Of a stretch of 64,000 nucleotides of DNA, positions 29,283 to 39,771 are shown piece after piece. The translations under genes were made by a program, and so were the position numbers. Location: NCBI GenBank assembly GCA_001769655.1, contig MEPC01000001.1, forward strand, positions 59,311-123,310, given 5' to 3'. Below the pieces are notes generated by a model. That model was not told where the DNA came from, did no database searches, and was given only the letters and a program-made list of their open reading frames with translations. This stretch comes from Bacteroidetes bacterium RIFCSPLOWO2_12_FULL_37_12 (lineage in GTDB: Bacteria; Bacteroidota; Bacteroidia; 2-12-FULL-37-12). Every line of letters starts with the position of its first letter. The first letter of the stretch is position 1.

Positions 29283-31115
29283 ATGGAAAAAGGAACCCTA
29301 TCCGTAAAATCAGAAAACATCTTTCCGGTCATCCGGAAATGGCTGTACTCCGACACAGAGATATTTCTTAGAGAACTTGTTTCTAATGCCGTGGACGCCA
29401 CCACCAAACTCAACATGCTCTCCGGTAAAGGAGAATTTACCGGTGACACCAAGGACTTGAAAATAAATGTCTTATTGGATGAGAAAAATAAAACGATTTC
29501 CATTTCAGACAAAGGCGTAGGAATGTGTCTTGATGAAATGGATAAATACATCAATCAGATTGCTTTCTCCAGTGCAGAGGAATTTTTGAAAAAATATACC
29601 GGCAAAGAGGAAAGCAGTAACATCATTGGTCACTTCGGGTTGGGATTTTATTCCTCCTTTATGGTTTCAGATAAAGTGGAAGTGAAATCATTATCCTGGC
29701 AAAAAGATGCAAAACCCGTTTACTGGACCTGTGAAGGGAACACCGACTTCGAAATGGGTGAAGGAGATAAGAAAGAAAGAGGCACAGAAGTGATTCTCCA
29801 TATCAACAAGGAATCGGAAGAATTTCTATCACCTTTTCGCATAAGGGAAATGCTTGATAAATACTGCAAGTTTCTTCCGGTAGAAATTGAATTTGAAAAT
29901 AAAATAATTAATACCACCAAACCTGCCTGGACCAAAACGCCGCTTGATTTAAAAGAAGAGGATTATCTGGAATTGCACAAACAATTATACCCTATGGCAG
30001 AGAAACCCTTATTCTGGATTCATCTGAATGTGGACTATCCTTTCCGTCTCACGGGCATTCTCTACTTTCCTCACATAAAACCGGAACTCGAAATTCAGCG
30101 GAACAAAATACAGCTCTATTGCAATCAGGTATTTGTTACTGACTCTGTGCAGGATGTGGTTCCTGATTTTCTGATGTTACTGCAAGGAGTCATTGACTCA
30201 CCTGATATTCCACTTAACGTGTCAAGAAGTTTTTTACAAAACGACCCGCAGGTAAAAAAAATTAATTCACACATAACCAAGAAAGTGGCGGAGAAGCTGG
30301 AAGAAATGTTTAAAAAAGAACGCAAGGACTTTGAAAACAAGTGGGATGACATTTCTGTTTTTGTGCGTTTTGGAATGGTCTCCAACGATAAATTCCGTGA
30401 GAAAGCCATGGAGTTTTCTCTTGTTAAAAATATTGACAAACAATTTTTTACTTTCCCGGAATATCGCGAGAAAATAAAACTCCTTCAAACCGATAAAAAC
30501 AAAACACTCACTATTTTATATTGCACGGATCCTGAAACACAGGATGTTTATATTAAACAAGTCAAAAAACGTGAATACGATGTGTTGGTGTTCAATAATC
30601 TTCTGGACTCGCACTTTATTAATTTTATGGAAGGCAAGGAAGAAAAATTGCGATTTCAGAGAGTTGATGCCGATTCAGTGGATAAACTCATTGACAAAGG
30701 CACCGAATCTATACGTTTGCTTTCGGAACCGGAAGAAAAAAATTTATTAGAACTTGTGAAAGAATGTCTGACTAAAGAGAAAGGTCCTTTAGCCCAGGAG
30801 AAAGAACCGGAAATAAATATTTCTCCTGCTGGTTCTCAGGATCCTGCCGTTTCAATTATTTTTCCGGAATTTATGAGACGATTTCAGGATATGTCCATGT
30901 TGAGCGGTATGAAAAAGAACGGTAATTTACCTGAGGCATTTTCTGTGACAATCAATTCCAATAACCCTGTATTTTCAAAAATCCTGAAAATGCTGGACCC
31001 TGAAAAGAAGAAAAAATCCATCCTCCATTTATACGATCTGGCATTGCTGGCACAAAACCGTTTGAAGGGCGACAGATTATCGCAATTCATTCAGGATGCG
31101 GAGGGGAGGGTGTGA
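29283..31115 (+). CDS. htpG: Chaperone HtpG (Hsp90)
   Basis: The frame opens at 29253, but the ATG at 29283 (MEKGTLSVKSENIFPVI, 610 residues) is the right length and follows the -7 box. ATP-site motifs: FLRELVSNAVDA, ISDKGVGM and IGHFGLGFYSSFM. The middle domain has PLFWIHLNVDYPF and DIPLNVSRSFLQND, and a C-terminal dimerisation domain follows. Known: ATP-dependent folding chaperone. Compared with E. coli HtpG it has a shortened charged linker, as is common in Bacteroidota. Single gene. Confidence 0.93.
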   Translation: MEKGTLSVKSENIFPVIRKWLYSDTEIFLRELVSNAVDATTKLNMLSGKGEFTGDTKDLKINVLLDEKNKTISISDKGVGMCLDEMDKYINQIAFSSAEEFLKKYTGKEESSNIIGHFGLGFYSSFMVSDKVEVKSLSWQKDAKPVYWTCEGNTDFEMGEGDKKERGTEVILHINKESEEFLSPFRIREMLDKYCKFLPVEIEFENKIINTTKPAWTKTPLDLKEEDYLELHKQLYPMAEKPLFWIHLNVDYPFRLTGILYFPHIKPELEIQRNKIQLYCNQVFVTDSVQDVVPDFLMLLQGVIDSPDIPLNVSRSFLQNDPQVKKINSHITKKVAEKLEEMFKKERKDFENKWDDISVFVRFGMVSNDKFREKAMEFSLVKNIDKQFFTFPEYREKIKLLQTDKNKTLTILYCTDPETQDVYIKQVKKREYDVLVFNNLLDSHFINFMEGKEEKLRFQRVDADSVDKLIDKGTESIRLLSEPEEKNLLELVKECLTKEKGPLAQEKEPEINISPAGSQDPAVSIIFPEFMRRFQDMSMLSGMKKNGNLPEAFSVTINSNNPVFSKILKMLDPEKKKKSILHLYDLALLAQNRLKGDRLSQFIQDAEGRV

Positions 31116-31139
31116 GAAATTGCTTCATTATGTTCCAAA

Positions 31140-31265
31140 AAATAATGAATAACATAAAACACTTAACTCTTAATTACTAAGTGGGTTCCCTATCCAAATT
31201 TTTGTAATTATTCATTGTAAGGTGTTCATACTTATACATTTTTCATTTCTTGTTTAGTGTTATAT
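31140..31265. repeat. Decayed AT-rich inverted repeat
   Basis: AATGAATAACATAAAACACTTAA on the left and a TTAGTGTTATATG stretch on the right echo the perfect hairpin at 9942-10017. Pairing is only partial. It fills most of the htpG to 31310 gap. Confidence 0.4.
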
Positions 31266-31309
31266 GTTTTTTACTAAACCTGAATTGTATTATATGCAAA
31301 TTACACTAA

Positions 31310-32095
31310 ATGAAAGTTCTCCCTCTGCCGGAAGGCAACTATACAGTTGATAAATCCAAAAAAGCAATCCCGTATCAGCCGGGCATTGATTCCATGAAGG
31401 ACCGCCCGGGTTCCGTATATGTTTCGGTTCAACCCTTTCTTGTAATCAAAGAAAATTATAAAATTTTATTGGATACCGGTTTCGGAAAGTCAACTGATAA
31501 TGAGTTGGCGATTGTAAGTAACTTAAAAAAAAACGGTATAAAACGGGAAGAAATTACTCACGTTTTTTTAAGCCATCTTCATAAAGACCATTGCGGAGGA
31601 ATTTTTATGGAAATAGAAAAATCATACAAACTGTCATTTCCTAATGCCATTCATGTTGTGAATCGTAACGAATTTGAGTTGGCTCTTTCGGATAGAAAAA
31701 ATTATCCGGAACCGGAGATTTTTGAAGAATTGCAACGGAGCGGGATGCTTGAATTTACTGAAGGAAACGGAACCATTCTGCCCGGAGTTGACTTTGAAAT
31801 GTCCGGGGGTCATACACCTTATCATCAGGTTTTCTATTTACGTGATTCTGCGAATACGTTCTTTTTCGGAGGGGATGTGGTTCCGGTGGTTAATCAATTA
31901 TTACATTTATTTACAGCCAACTATGACTCCGACGGTGTCACCAGCAGGGAGTTGCGCAAGAAATATGCGCAAAAGGGTGCAGAAGAGAATTGGACTTTTT
32001 TGTTTTATCACTCACAAACACCTGCGATAGCGAATTTGGGGACGTACAATGGGGCTTATAGAGTAAAGACAATATCAAATTCGGATAATATGTAA
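31310..32095 (+). CDS. Metallo-beta-lactamase-fold hydrolase
   Basis: 261 residues. The metal motif is LSHLHKDHCGG (HxHxDH), with GGHTPYHQVF and FFGGDVVP supplying further His and Asp ligands. No signal peptide. Known: the superfamily covers lactonases, glyoxalase II, RNases and others; the short length with HxHxDH resembles AHL-lactonase or MBL-fold hydrolases. The substrate cannot be told. The next gene's -7 box overlaps its stop codon. Confidence 0.8.
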   Translation: MKVLPLPEGNYTVDKSKKAIPYQPGIDSMKDRPGSVYVSVQPFLVIKENYKILLDTGFGKSTDNELAIVSNLKKNGIKREEITHVFLSHLHKDHCGGIFMEIEKSYKLSFPNAIHVVNRNEFELALSDRKNYPEPEIFEELQRSGMLEFTEGNGTILPGVDFEMSGGHTPYHQVFYLRDSANTFFFGGDVVPVVNQLLHLFTANYDSDGVTSRELRKKYAQKGAEENWTFLFYHSQTPAIANLGTYNGAYRVKTISNSDNM

Positions 32096-32100
32096 TTTTG
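32093..32100 (+). promoter_or_regulatory. -7 box for the secreted beta-helix gene
   Basis: TAATTTTG starting on the TAA stop of the preceding gene, 45 bp before the ATG at 32146. Confidence 0.5.
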
Positions 32101-32145
32101 CAATGTCAAAACCACAAATAATTTTTTCCAAAAATTTTCTATCAC

Positions 32146-33774
32146 ATGTTTAAGAACCTTATTTTAATCTGTATAGTCGCAAACACACACACGTTTGCCG
32201 CTACGTATTACGTCTCCAAAAATGGCAATGATACAAATCCCGGAACGTTCAGTCAACCATGGCTTACTTTGCAAAAAGCTACAAATACATTGACTGCAGG
32301 TGATTCTGTATTTATCAGACAGGGAATTTACAACGAAAGGTTAGTGCCGTTAAATTCCGGTAATGTCACTAACTATATCACCTATATGGCTTTTCCTGGT
32401 GAGGATGTGGTACTTGAAGGTATAAATATCACTTTACCGGATGAATTAGCCGGAATGATTGATATCCGTGGGAAAGGGTTCATAAATGTCATGGGATTTA
32501 AAATTCAAAATGCAAAACCGTATGATAACAATGCAGGTATTTTTATAGATTCATGCCAATTCATTTTCCTTTTTAATAACCATACTTACAACACTGTATC
32601 ATCGGGTATTGGAATATGGAATAGTAAAAATATTATTGTAGAAAATAATGAAGTGGAACTGGCTAATAATGATGGGGAACAGGAAAATATTTCCATAGTG
32701 AATACCGATTCGTTTATTATAAGTTATAACCGCGTTCACAATGGGGGTCCCGGGACGAATGGAGGGGAAGGTATAGATGCAAAATGGGGTTCTTCGAATG
32801 GAAAAATTTTCGGAAACGAGGTATATGAACAACCCGATGACCTGGGAATTTATTTGGATGCATGGAATCGCCGGACTTTCAATATTGAAATCTATAACAA
32901 TATTGTTCACGATTGTACGGAAGGAATTGATATCGCCTCAGAAGCAGGAGGTTTACTTGAAAATATTTCTATTTACAACAATATTATTTATAACAATACA
33001 TACAATGGAATAACGGTTGGCAACTGGGGGGATGTCGGTGTCACTCAACGCCCAATCAATAATGTGAGTATTATGAATAATACAATTTATAACAATGGCA
33101 CAACAGGTAACTGGGGAGGAGCTATTCTTGTTGAGAATCCGGATGCAAAAAACATTCTTATTCGCAACAACTTATGCAGTCAGAATTTTTCGTACCAGAT
33201 AGCTATTAGTGACACTGTGCCATTGATTTCCGTGTTAACAGACCACAATCTGATTGATGGTTTCAGAAATGATGCAGGTGAGATTTATGGTGCAGACAGC
33301 GTGGTAGGAGATCCCCAGTTTGTGAATGTATCCGCATACGATTTTCACCTGAAATCAAGCTCACCTGCCGTTGACAATGGGGATGGTGCTAATGCACCTG
33401 TTTTTGATTTCGCCAATTTAGCCAGACCCATCGGGAATGGGTATGACATAGGAGCTTATGAATATGCACTTACATTTATTAACCATCTCCACATCAATCC
33501 TGCGAATGTTTTTATTTATCCTAATCCATTTTCTCAAAATCTTACATTACAAATAACTCATATCAGAAAGGGAGAAAAAAATTACCATTTTAAATTATTT
33601 AATATGCTTGGAGCAGAAGTTTTTAATCAGGAATTAACTGCGGACAATGAAGCCATAAAATTGAATCTTCCGAGTGGAATATATTTCTATATCATCAACG
33701 GCTTTGAGGATTCAACTCTGGCTAAAGATGGTAATATTGGGTTAGTTGGGAACGGGAAATTAATAGTAAAGTGA
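32146..33774 (+). CDS. Secreted right-handed beta-helix protein with type IX sorting domain
   Basis: 542 residues. Signal peptide ends near THTFAA. The first domain starts YYVSKNGNDTNPGTFSQPWL, the DUF1565/polysaccharide-lyase-like entry to a parallel beta-helix, and ~10 coils with NNIVHDC/NNTIYNN turns follow to ~residue 415. The last ~85 residues begin IYPNPFSQNLTLQI and end with SGIYFYIINGFE and a K-rich tail, the type A T9SS sorting domain. Known: such proteins are exported by the Por secretion system and anchored or released at the surface. Carbohydrate binding or cleavage is a guess; no catalytic residues identified. Confidence 0.85.
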   Translation: MFKNLILICIVANTHTFAATYYVSKNGNDTNPGTFSQPWLTLQKATNTLTAGDSVFIRQGIYNERLVPLNSGNVTNYITYMAFPGEDVVLEGINITLPDELAGMIDIRGKGFINVMGFKIQNAKPYDNNAGIFIDSCQFIFLFNNHTYNTVSSGIGIWNSKNIIVENNEVELANNDGEQENISIVNTDSFIISYNRVHNGGPGTNGGEGIDAKWGSSNGKIFGNEVYEQPDDLGIYLDAWNRRTFNIEIYNNIVHDCTEGIDIASEAGGLLENISIYNNIIYNNTYNGITVGNWGDVGVTQRPINNVSIMNNTIYNNGTTGNWGGAILVENPDAKNILIRNNLCSQNFSYQIAISDTVPLISVLTDHNLIDGFRNDAGEIYGADSVVGDPQFVNVSAYDFHLKSSSPAVDNGDGANAPVFDFANLARPIGNGYDIGAYEYALTFINHLHINPANVFIYPNPFSQNLTLQITHIRKGEKNYHFKLFNMLGAEVFNQELTADNEAIKLNLPSGIYFYIINGFEDSTLAKDGNIGLVGNGKLIVK

Positions 33775-33826
33775 AGCGGATGAGGATGAATTATCATAGA
33801 TTTCTGCATATTCCACCACTTTTTAT

Positions 33827-33834
33827 TATTTTTG
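33827..33834 (+). promoter_or_regulatory. -7 box for the CAU tRNA
   Basis: TATTTTTG, 20 bp upstream of the tRNA 5' end. Confidence 0.5.
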
Positions 33835-33854
33835 CGTTCCTAAACAATAAAAAA

Positions 33855-33928
<74 letters not shown>

Positions 33929-33958
33929 CACGCTGTCAGTGTATTTTCATTAGTATCT

Positions 33959-36900
33959 TTGAAAAAACCGGACTTGAAAAACACATTTGCTATCATACTA
34001 TTTAGTTGGTTTTCTACCTTAACAATCCTTGGATTTCCCCTGCCTTCCAACAACGGATTATCATCCCAGGAAACCAGAACAGCTGATTCTCTGAAAAAAA
34101 TAATCGCCTTCACGAATCAGGATACAACCCGTATCAAAACCATTCTGTCACTGTCAAAAATTTATAACCGTTATAATTCTGACACTGCAATTTATTTATG
34201 TCATCAGGCAAAACAACTATCTGCAAAAATAAAAGACAGGAATCTTTTTTCCAATTCCTTTATACTATCAGGATGGGCATATTATAAACAGTCCAACTAC
34301 CCTGAAGCATTATCTGATTTTAAGAACGGGTTAATGATAAAAGAATTAATGCTGAAAAATTTTTATAAAAATGAAAATACCCATAAAAAGGAAATTCTTA
34401 ATACCCGAAATAATATTTGTAATACGTTGGGCTATATAGGAATTATTTATGATGAGCAAGGAGATTTTACAACTGCATTGCACTATTACTTCAGAGCATT
34501 AAAAATTGCAGAAGAAATAAACGATAAAGAAAAAATAGCTGACCATTTTGGATTAATCGGGACAATATACATGTCACTTGGAAATTACCCAAAATCCCTG
34601 GAGTTTTCATTTAAGTCATTAAAATTAAGAGAAGAACTTGGCAATGAAAATGACCTTGCCATGGACCTAGGAAATATAGGAAATAATTATGCTGAACAGG
34701 GAAATTATGATAAAGCCATAGAATATTATCAAAAAGCTTTGCCCATTATTGAGAAACAAGGTGATAAAAATGCGTTGGCTACTCTACTTAGTAATATTGG
34801 CAATGTGTATGATAATCAGGGAAATAATGCCAATGCGTTGGAACATCATTACAAAGCCATTGGATATGCTAAAGAAACCGGGAACAAGGGTATCATTGCC
34901 GCTGAGTTGGGGAATATTGCCACTACATATTATACAATGGGGAGACGTTCCAAAGAAAATTTCAGAGAAAGGGACTCCTTATATAACCGTGCACTTGAAT
35001 TTTATTCCGAGGCGCTGAAAATTGATGAAGAAATAGGAAGGAAGCGCGGTATGACTATTAAATTTTTTAACCTTGGAATTCTTCATTTAAATTGGGGCAA
35101 ATTTATAGATGCTGAAATGCTTCTCAATAAATCACTCACTCTGGCAGAAGAAATTGGTTCAACTGATGATATTAGTACAGCTCATCAAAACCTTAGCTGG
35201 TTATACGATACGCTTGCTTTTGTCTCAGGCAGTAACAGCAAAAAACATTCCTCCGAATACCTCAAACTTTCCATAGAACATTTTTCAAATTTCAGTGACA
35301 CTAAATACGCTCTTTTTAACGAGGATAAAAGCAGGGAGATGGGTCGTCTTGAACAAAAAAGTGTCTTTGATTTAGCCGAGTTAAAGAGGCAACAGGAAGA
35401 AAAGGAAGCGGCAGTGGCAGAAGCACTGGCGGTAGGCAGAAGAAATAAACTGGAATATTCCGCTATTTTTATAAGTATATTTTTACTATTTGTCCTTGTA
35501 TTTTTTCTTGGCAGGTTTAAACTTCCCGACTGGGCGATTGAATTATCCGTATTTCTTCCTGTACTTATATTTTTTGAATTTACATTAGTTCTGCTGGATG
35601 CACAAATTGAAATATTATCTGGCAGTAAACCCATGTATAAATTATTCATCAATGTTTTATTAGCCCTGTTTATTTTTCCACTGCATCATTTCATTGAGAA
35701 GTTATTTAGAAAACGTCTTCTAAGTGACACTACTATTAAATCCACCGGAAATGTTATTTCACCTATAGCATTTCTATTTATTTTTATATTTATTTCCTGT
35801 CTCCATTCAGGATTCACTGACAAAAAAGATTCCCTGGTACAAATTATCAATCAATCCAAAAAAGATACTGTTCAGGTGGACGCGTTGAATACACTTTCAT
35901 TTGAATTAAATCGCTCCCTTCCGGATTCAAGCATTTCCCTGGCGGAAACAGCGATTAAACTTTCACGGAAATTAAATTACAAAAACGGATTAATCCGGGC
36001 ATATAATAATCTGGGTGGCACGTATATGACCCTTGGTGAATACACCCGCTCGGTGGATGTGTTCGAAAAATCATTGCGGGTTGCCGAATCCACAACGGAT
36101 GTAAATCTCAGAGCAAAAATAATAGGAAACATAGGCATTGCCTATCAGAATCAGGGAATGGCTGATAAGGCGCTTGATTATTATTTCAAGGCATTAAAAA
36201 TTAAATCGGATTGGATGAAACATCTCCGAAAAACAAAAGCAACAGTTGATTCCAATGAAAACCGCCAGAATAAAAACGGATTAACTTCCACTCTTTTAAA
36301 TATTGGTAACGTGTATAATGAAAGGAGCAATTTTCCTCTTGCGTTGAAATTTTATTTCAGTGCGTTGAAAATCAAAACAGAAATAAACGACCTGAAAGGG
36401 ATGGGAATTCTTTTTGGAAATATTGCCAATCTTTACTATAAAATGAATAATCAGGATACTGCTTTGCATTTCTATTTTAAATCCATCGGGATTTGTAATA
36501 AAATCAACGATAAAAGCGGTTTAGCCGCTAATTACAGCAATATAGCATCTATATATTCTGACAGGCATGAAGTTCAGTATGCGGAAGAATATTGTTTGAA
36601 AGCCCTAAAAATTAATGAGGAAACGGGTAACAAAAACGGAGTGGCACGAAATCTTTTAAATCTCGGAATAATTTATTCGGAGCAAAAGATGGTTAAAAAG
36701 GCGGAGGATTATTTGCTCAGAGCATTACGAATGCAGGAAGAAATGGGAGATAAAAGAGCGGTTTGTATTGTGCAGGGTCATCTGGGTTCCCTTTACACAG
36801 AAGCCGGAAATTTTCCATTGGCAGAGAATTATTTATCAAAATCACTATTCTTGAGTTATTCCCTCAAATTACTTGATAAAACGCAATTATTTGAGGAGAA

Positions 36901-37456
36901 ATACAGCCGGCTTCTTTGGTTGAATGCTGACAACTCGTACCATGCGGGTAACTATACAGTTTCATCCGGATTATTTAAAAATTCGCTCGAACATTTCAAA
37001 AAGTCAATAAAAGCCAGGGATTCTATTTTCAATGATGAGAAGGAAAAAGAGGTAGGTAAAACGGAAGCTCAGTATGAGTTGGAAATGCAGAAGTTGCAAC
37101 AAAGACAGAAAGAAAAAGAGGCGGCTGTGGCAGTGGCATTGGCACTCAACAGGAGAAACAAACTGGAATATTCCGGAATGTTTATAGGAATTTTTATTTT
37201 GTTCTCGGTTATATTTTTTGTTGGAAAATTTAATTTGCCTGTGTGGGCAGTTGAATTATCCGCTTTTATACCTTTTCTTATATTGTTTGAGTTTATTCTT
37301 GTATTATTAGACCCCACTATAGAAAAATTTTCGGGTGGAGAGCCATTTTTCAAACTTGTTATAAACGTTTCACTTGCAGTAATAATTTTTCCGCTACATG
37401 GGTTTCTGGAAAAGAGGATGAAAGGCAGGATGTTGGTAACAAAATCTATGAAATAG
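33959..37456 (+). CDS. Double TPR/coiled-coil/membrane protein, fusion of two paralogous modules
   Basis: 1165 residues if TTG at 33959 is used; a second TTG at 33974 is possible because TATCTTTG at 33954-33961 looks like a -7 box overlapping the first. Module 1 (residues 1-~590): signal peptide, ~8 TPRs, a coiled coil (EKEAAVAEALAVGRRNKLEY) and three membrane helices. Module 2 (~595-1165): an internal signal/lipobox-like stretch FLFIFIFISC, ~9 TPRs, the same coiled coil (KEAAVAVALALNRRNKLEY) and three helices. The protein at 3429-4847 has the same single-module plan. No kinase or DNA-binding domain is seen. Inferred role: membrane scaffold or sensor. Confidence 0.75.
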   Translation: MKKPDLKNTFAIILFSWFSTLTILGFPLPSNNGLSSQETRTADSLKKIIAFTNQDTTRIKTILSLSKIYNRYNSDTAIYLCHQAKQLSAKIKDRNLFSNSFILSGWAYYKQSNYPEALSDFKNGLMIKELMLKNFYKNENTHKKEILNTRNNICNTLGYIGIIYDEQGDFTTALHYYFRALKIAEEINDKEKIADHFGLIGTIYMSLGNYPKSLEFSFKSLKLREELGNENDLAMDLGNIGNNYAEQGNYDKAIEYYQKALPIIEKQGDKNALATLLSNIGNVYDNQGNNANALEHHYKAIGYAKETGNKGIIAAELGNIATTYYTMGRRSKENFRERDSLYNRALEFYSEALKIDEEIGRKRGMTIKFFNLGILHLNWGKFIDAEMLLNKSLTLAEEIGSTDDISTAHQNLSWLYDTLAFVSGSNSKKHSSEYLKLSIEHFSNFSDTKYALFNEDKSREMGRLEQKSVFDLAELKRQQEEKEAAVAEALAVGRRNKLEYSAIFISIFLLFVLVFFLGRFKLPDWAIELSVFLPVLIFFEFTLVLLDAQIEILSGSKPMYKLFINVLLALFIFPLHHFIEKLFRKRLLSDTTIKSTGNVISPIAFLFIFIFISCLHSGFTDKKDSLVQIINQSKKDTVQVDALNTLSFELNRSLPDSSISLAETAIKLSRKLNYKNGLIRAYNNLGGTYMTLGEYTRSVDVFEKSLRVAESTTDVNLRAKIIGNIGIAYQNQGMADKALDYYFKALKIKSDWMKHLRKTKATVDSNENRQNKNGLTSTLLNIGNVYNERSNFPLALKFYFSALKIKTEINDLKGMGILFGNIANLYYKMNNQDTALHFYFKSIGICNKINDKSGLAANYSNIASIYSDRHEVQYAEEYCLKALKINEETGNKNGVARNLLNLGIIYSEQKMVKKAEDYLLRALRMQEEMGDKRAVCIVQGHLGSLYTEAGNFPLAENYLSKSLFLSYSLKLLDKTQLFEEKYSRLLWLNADNSYHAGNYTVSSGLFKNSLEHFKKSIKARDSIFNDEKEKEVGKTEAQYELEMQKLQQRQKEKEAAVAVALALNRRNKLEYSGMFIGIFILFSVIFFVGKFNLPVWAVELSAFIPFLILFEFILVLLDPTIEKFSGGEPFFKLVINVSLAVIIFPLHGFLEKRMKGRMLVTKSMK

Positions 37457-37475
37457 TTGGAATCAGAGACATCAT

Positions 37476-38813
37476 TTACGAAACCCTTACAATCAACCTT
37501 CCATCTTTCGGTTTAGCAAATTTCCCTTTGCAATACACCTCCTGCCCCCCCACAATGGTATTGGTTACAACTCCTTTTAATTTCTTTCCACAATACGGAG
37601 AAATCTTGTGTTTGTAAAACAATGCTTTTTCTTCCAAAACAAATTTTGTTTCAGGTTCCCACACCACAAAATCAGCGTCAAATCCGGTTTTAATTTGCCC
37701 TTTTGAATTTCCTAATCCTAAAAACGATGCCGGGTTTTTACTCATCCATTTTGCAACATCAGTGACACTAAATCCTCTCCGGTTTGCTTCTGTCCAAACG
37801 GCAGGTAAAGACGTTTGTAAACCCGTAATGCCGCCCCAAGCGTTTTTAAAATTTCCGGTATCAAGGCATTTTAATTCCGGAGGCGCCGGGGAATGGTCGC
37901 TCGCTATAAAATCAATCAAGCCCTCTTTCAGGGCATCCCATAATCTTTCATTATTTTTCCATCCCCGAATCGGTGGAGCGCATTTGAAACGAGTGTCACC
38001 ATCCGGAATGTCTTCTGCGCCAAAACATAAATAATGCGGACAGGTTTCTACGGTAAGGGGCAATCCTTTTTCTTTTGCCTGACGGATAACGGGTAGCGCA
38101 TTGGCGGATGATAAATGCACAATATGGATCCTGCACCGGTATTCTTCACATAATTTTACCATCAAACGGATTGCGTTCAATTCCCATGAATCCGGTCTGG
38201 AATTGAGATGTGAAGAATATTTATTTTCAGGAATAGTATTTTTTTTGATTCTACCCGCAATTTCGCAATGGACAAGCAAGGTCATCCCATTATCTGCAAT
38301 TTTTTTCAATGCCTTTCGCAAATCGGATGAAGTGACATTCGGAAATTCATCAATGCCGGAATGAGTCAGAAATGCTTTTATACCCCAAATACCACACTGG
38401 AGAAATTCATCCTGTAGTGGTGAATTTTGAGGAATCAACCCTCCCAAGAATCCGCAGTTTACGAGTAGCTTTTTTTTGGTTGCCTTAATTTTTTTGAAAA
38501 ACGCGGCTTTGGTAGTAGTGACAGGAAATGAATTTAATGGCATATCCATTAAGGTGGTAATTCCGCCAGCCGCGGCAGAACGGGTCGCTGTTTCAAACCC
38601 TTCCCATTCAGTTCTTCCGGGCTCATTTATATGAACGTGAGGGTCAATCAGCCCGGGCATGATCAGAGAATTTCCAACATCACGAACAGGAATATTTGTT
38701 ATATCGGGTTTTCCTTTAATTACTGAAGTAATTTTTCCTTTTGAATAAACAATGGTTGCGGGCTGGATATTGTCATCCAGCATAACGTGACGGGAGTTGA
38801 GGGCGGTTTTCAA
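37476..38813 (-). CDS. allB: Allantoinase
   Basis: 445 residues. The metal site is PGLIDPHVHINEPGR with His59 and His61, followed by TEWEGFETATRSAAAGGITT, the GIKAFLTHSG lysine site, HIVHLSSANALP and ETCPHYLCFGAEDIPDG with KCAPPIR. The HINEPGRTEWEGFETAT stretch separates allantoinase from dihydroorotase. Known: opens allantoin to allantoate in purine breakdown. A PuuD-like urate oxidase lies 12 kb away on the same strand, with the cassette-like island between. Confidence 0.88.
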   Translation of the reverse strand: MKTALNSRHVMLDDNIQPATIVYSKGKITSVIKGKPDITNIPVRDVGNSLIMPGLIDPHVHINEPGRTEWEGFETATRSAAAGGITTLMDMPLNSFPVTTTKAAFFKKIKATKKKLLVNCGFLGGLIPQNSPLQDEFLQCGIWGIKAFLTHSGIDEFPNVTSSDLRKALKKIADNGMTLLVHCEIAGRIKKNTIPENKYSSHLNSRPDSWELNAIRLMVKLCEEYRCRIHIVHLSSANALPVIRQAKEKGLPLTVETCPHYLCFGAEDIPDGDTRFKCAPPIRGWKNNERLWDALKEGLIDFIASDHSPAPPELKCLDTGNFKNAWGGITGLQTSLPAVWTEANRRGFSVTDVAKWMSKNPASFLGLGNSKGQIKTGFDADFVVWEPETKFVLEEKALFYKHKISPYCGKKLKGVVTNTIVGGQEVYCKGKFAKPKDGRLIVRVS

Positions 38814-38851
38814 AAAATAGTTGATTTGCGTTTACTGGTTAATGGCTGAGA

Positions 38852-39730
38852 TTAATCTTCAAGATATCCAAACATACCCATAGTGTAGTCATCAATTGCC
38901 AGAGCTAATTCAGCTCTTGTATTCATAACAAAAGGACCTTGTGCCGCAATGGGTTCATTAATCGGTTCACCGCTTAATACCAATACGATTGACTTTTCAA
39001 TTGCTGAAATGTTAAATGCTTCTCCATCATTTTTAAATAGTGCGAAATTGTTGACAGGTACAGTTTCAGTAGCGTTCACTTTAATACTTCCTTCTATAAC
39101 CAATAATGCTGTATTATAATTTGAAGGGAATGAAAAGTCAGCTTTCGTATTTTTGTTTAATCTTGCATTGAGCAAATGAACAGGAGTAAAGGTGGATGCC
39201 ACTCCATTTACATTATAATATTGACCTGCAATTACTTCAATCACTCCGCCATTATCAGGCAAATTAAATTTGTTGATTTGATTATGGGTGATTGCCTGAT
39301 ACTTTGGTTTAGACATTTTGTCTTTTGCCGGAAGATTTACCCATAATTGCACCATTTGAAAATCGCCGCCTGCTTTGCTAAAATTTTCTTCGTGAAATTC
39401 TTTATGTAAAACTCCCGAAGCCGCTGTCATCCATTGTACATCGCCCTCGCCAATCACACCACTGCTTCCGGTACTGTCATGATGGGCGATTTTACCTTTG
39501 TAAGCAATGGTAACTGTTTCAAATCCACGGTGAGGGTGAACACCTACGCCTCTTGGTTTGTCGGAGGGCGGAAAATTGAATTTAGAATTGTAGTCCAGCA
39601 AAATAAATGGAGTCGTTCTTTGCATATCTAAATAACGTCGGCTAGGAATAAAATTATGCACTCTAAAGCCATCTCCAACATAATGGGGTTCTCCCGGAGC
39701 GACTACAACTTCAATGTTTTTTGTTTTCAT
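38852..39730 (-). CDS. Pirin-family bicupin protein
   Basis: The frame extends to 39787, but the first 19 residues come from a repeat; MKTKNIEVVVAPGEPHYVGDG at 39730 is the expected start (292 residues). Metal ligands in the N-terminal cupin are seen as GVHPHRGFETVTI, with a later His and Glu in LHKEFHEEN. Known: pirins bind Fe and some are quercetinases; the usual bacterial function is unclear. Its 5' side is repeat copy A of the island, so it marks the island's edge. Confidence 0.85.
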   Translation of the reverse strand: MKTKNIEVVVAPGEPHYVGDGFRVHNFIPSRRYLDMQRTTPFILLDYNSKFNFPPSDKPRGVGVHPHRGFETVTIAYKGKIAHHDSTGSSGVIGEGDVQWMTAASGVLHKEFHEENFSKAGGDFQMVQLWVNLPAKDKMSKPKYQAITHNQINKFNLPDNGGVIEVIAGQYYNVNGVASTFTPVHLLNARLNKNTKADFSFPSNYNTALLVIEGSIKVNATETVPVNNFALFKNDGEAFNISAIEKSIVLVLSGEPINEPIAAQGPFVMNTRAELALAIDDYTMGMFGYLED

Positions 39731-39771
39731 CTGTTTGTCTTTTAAAATGAATGCAAACAGCAGTTTGTGTT

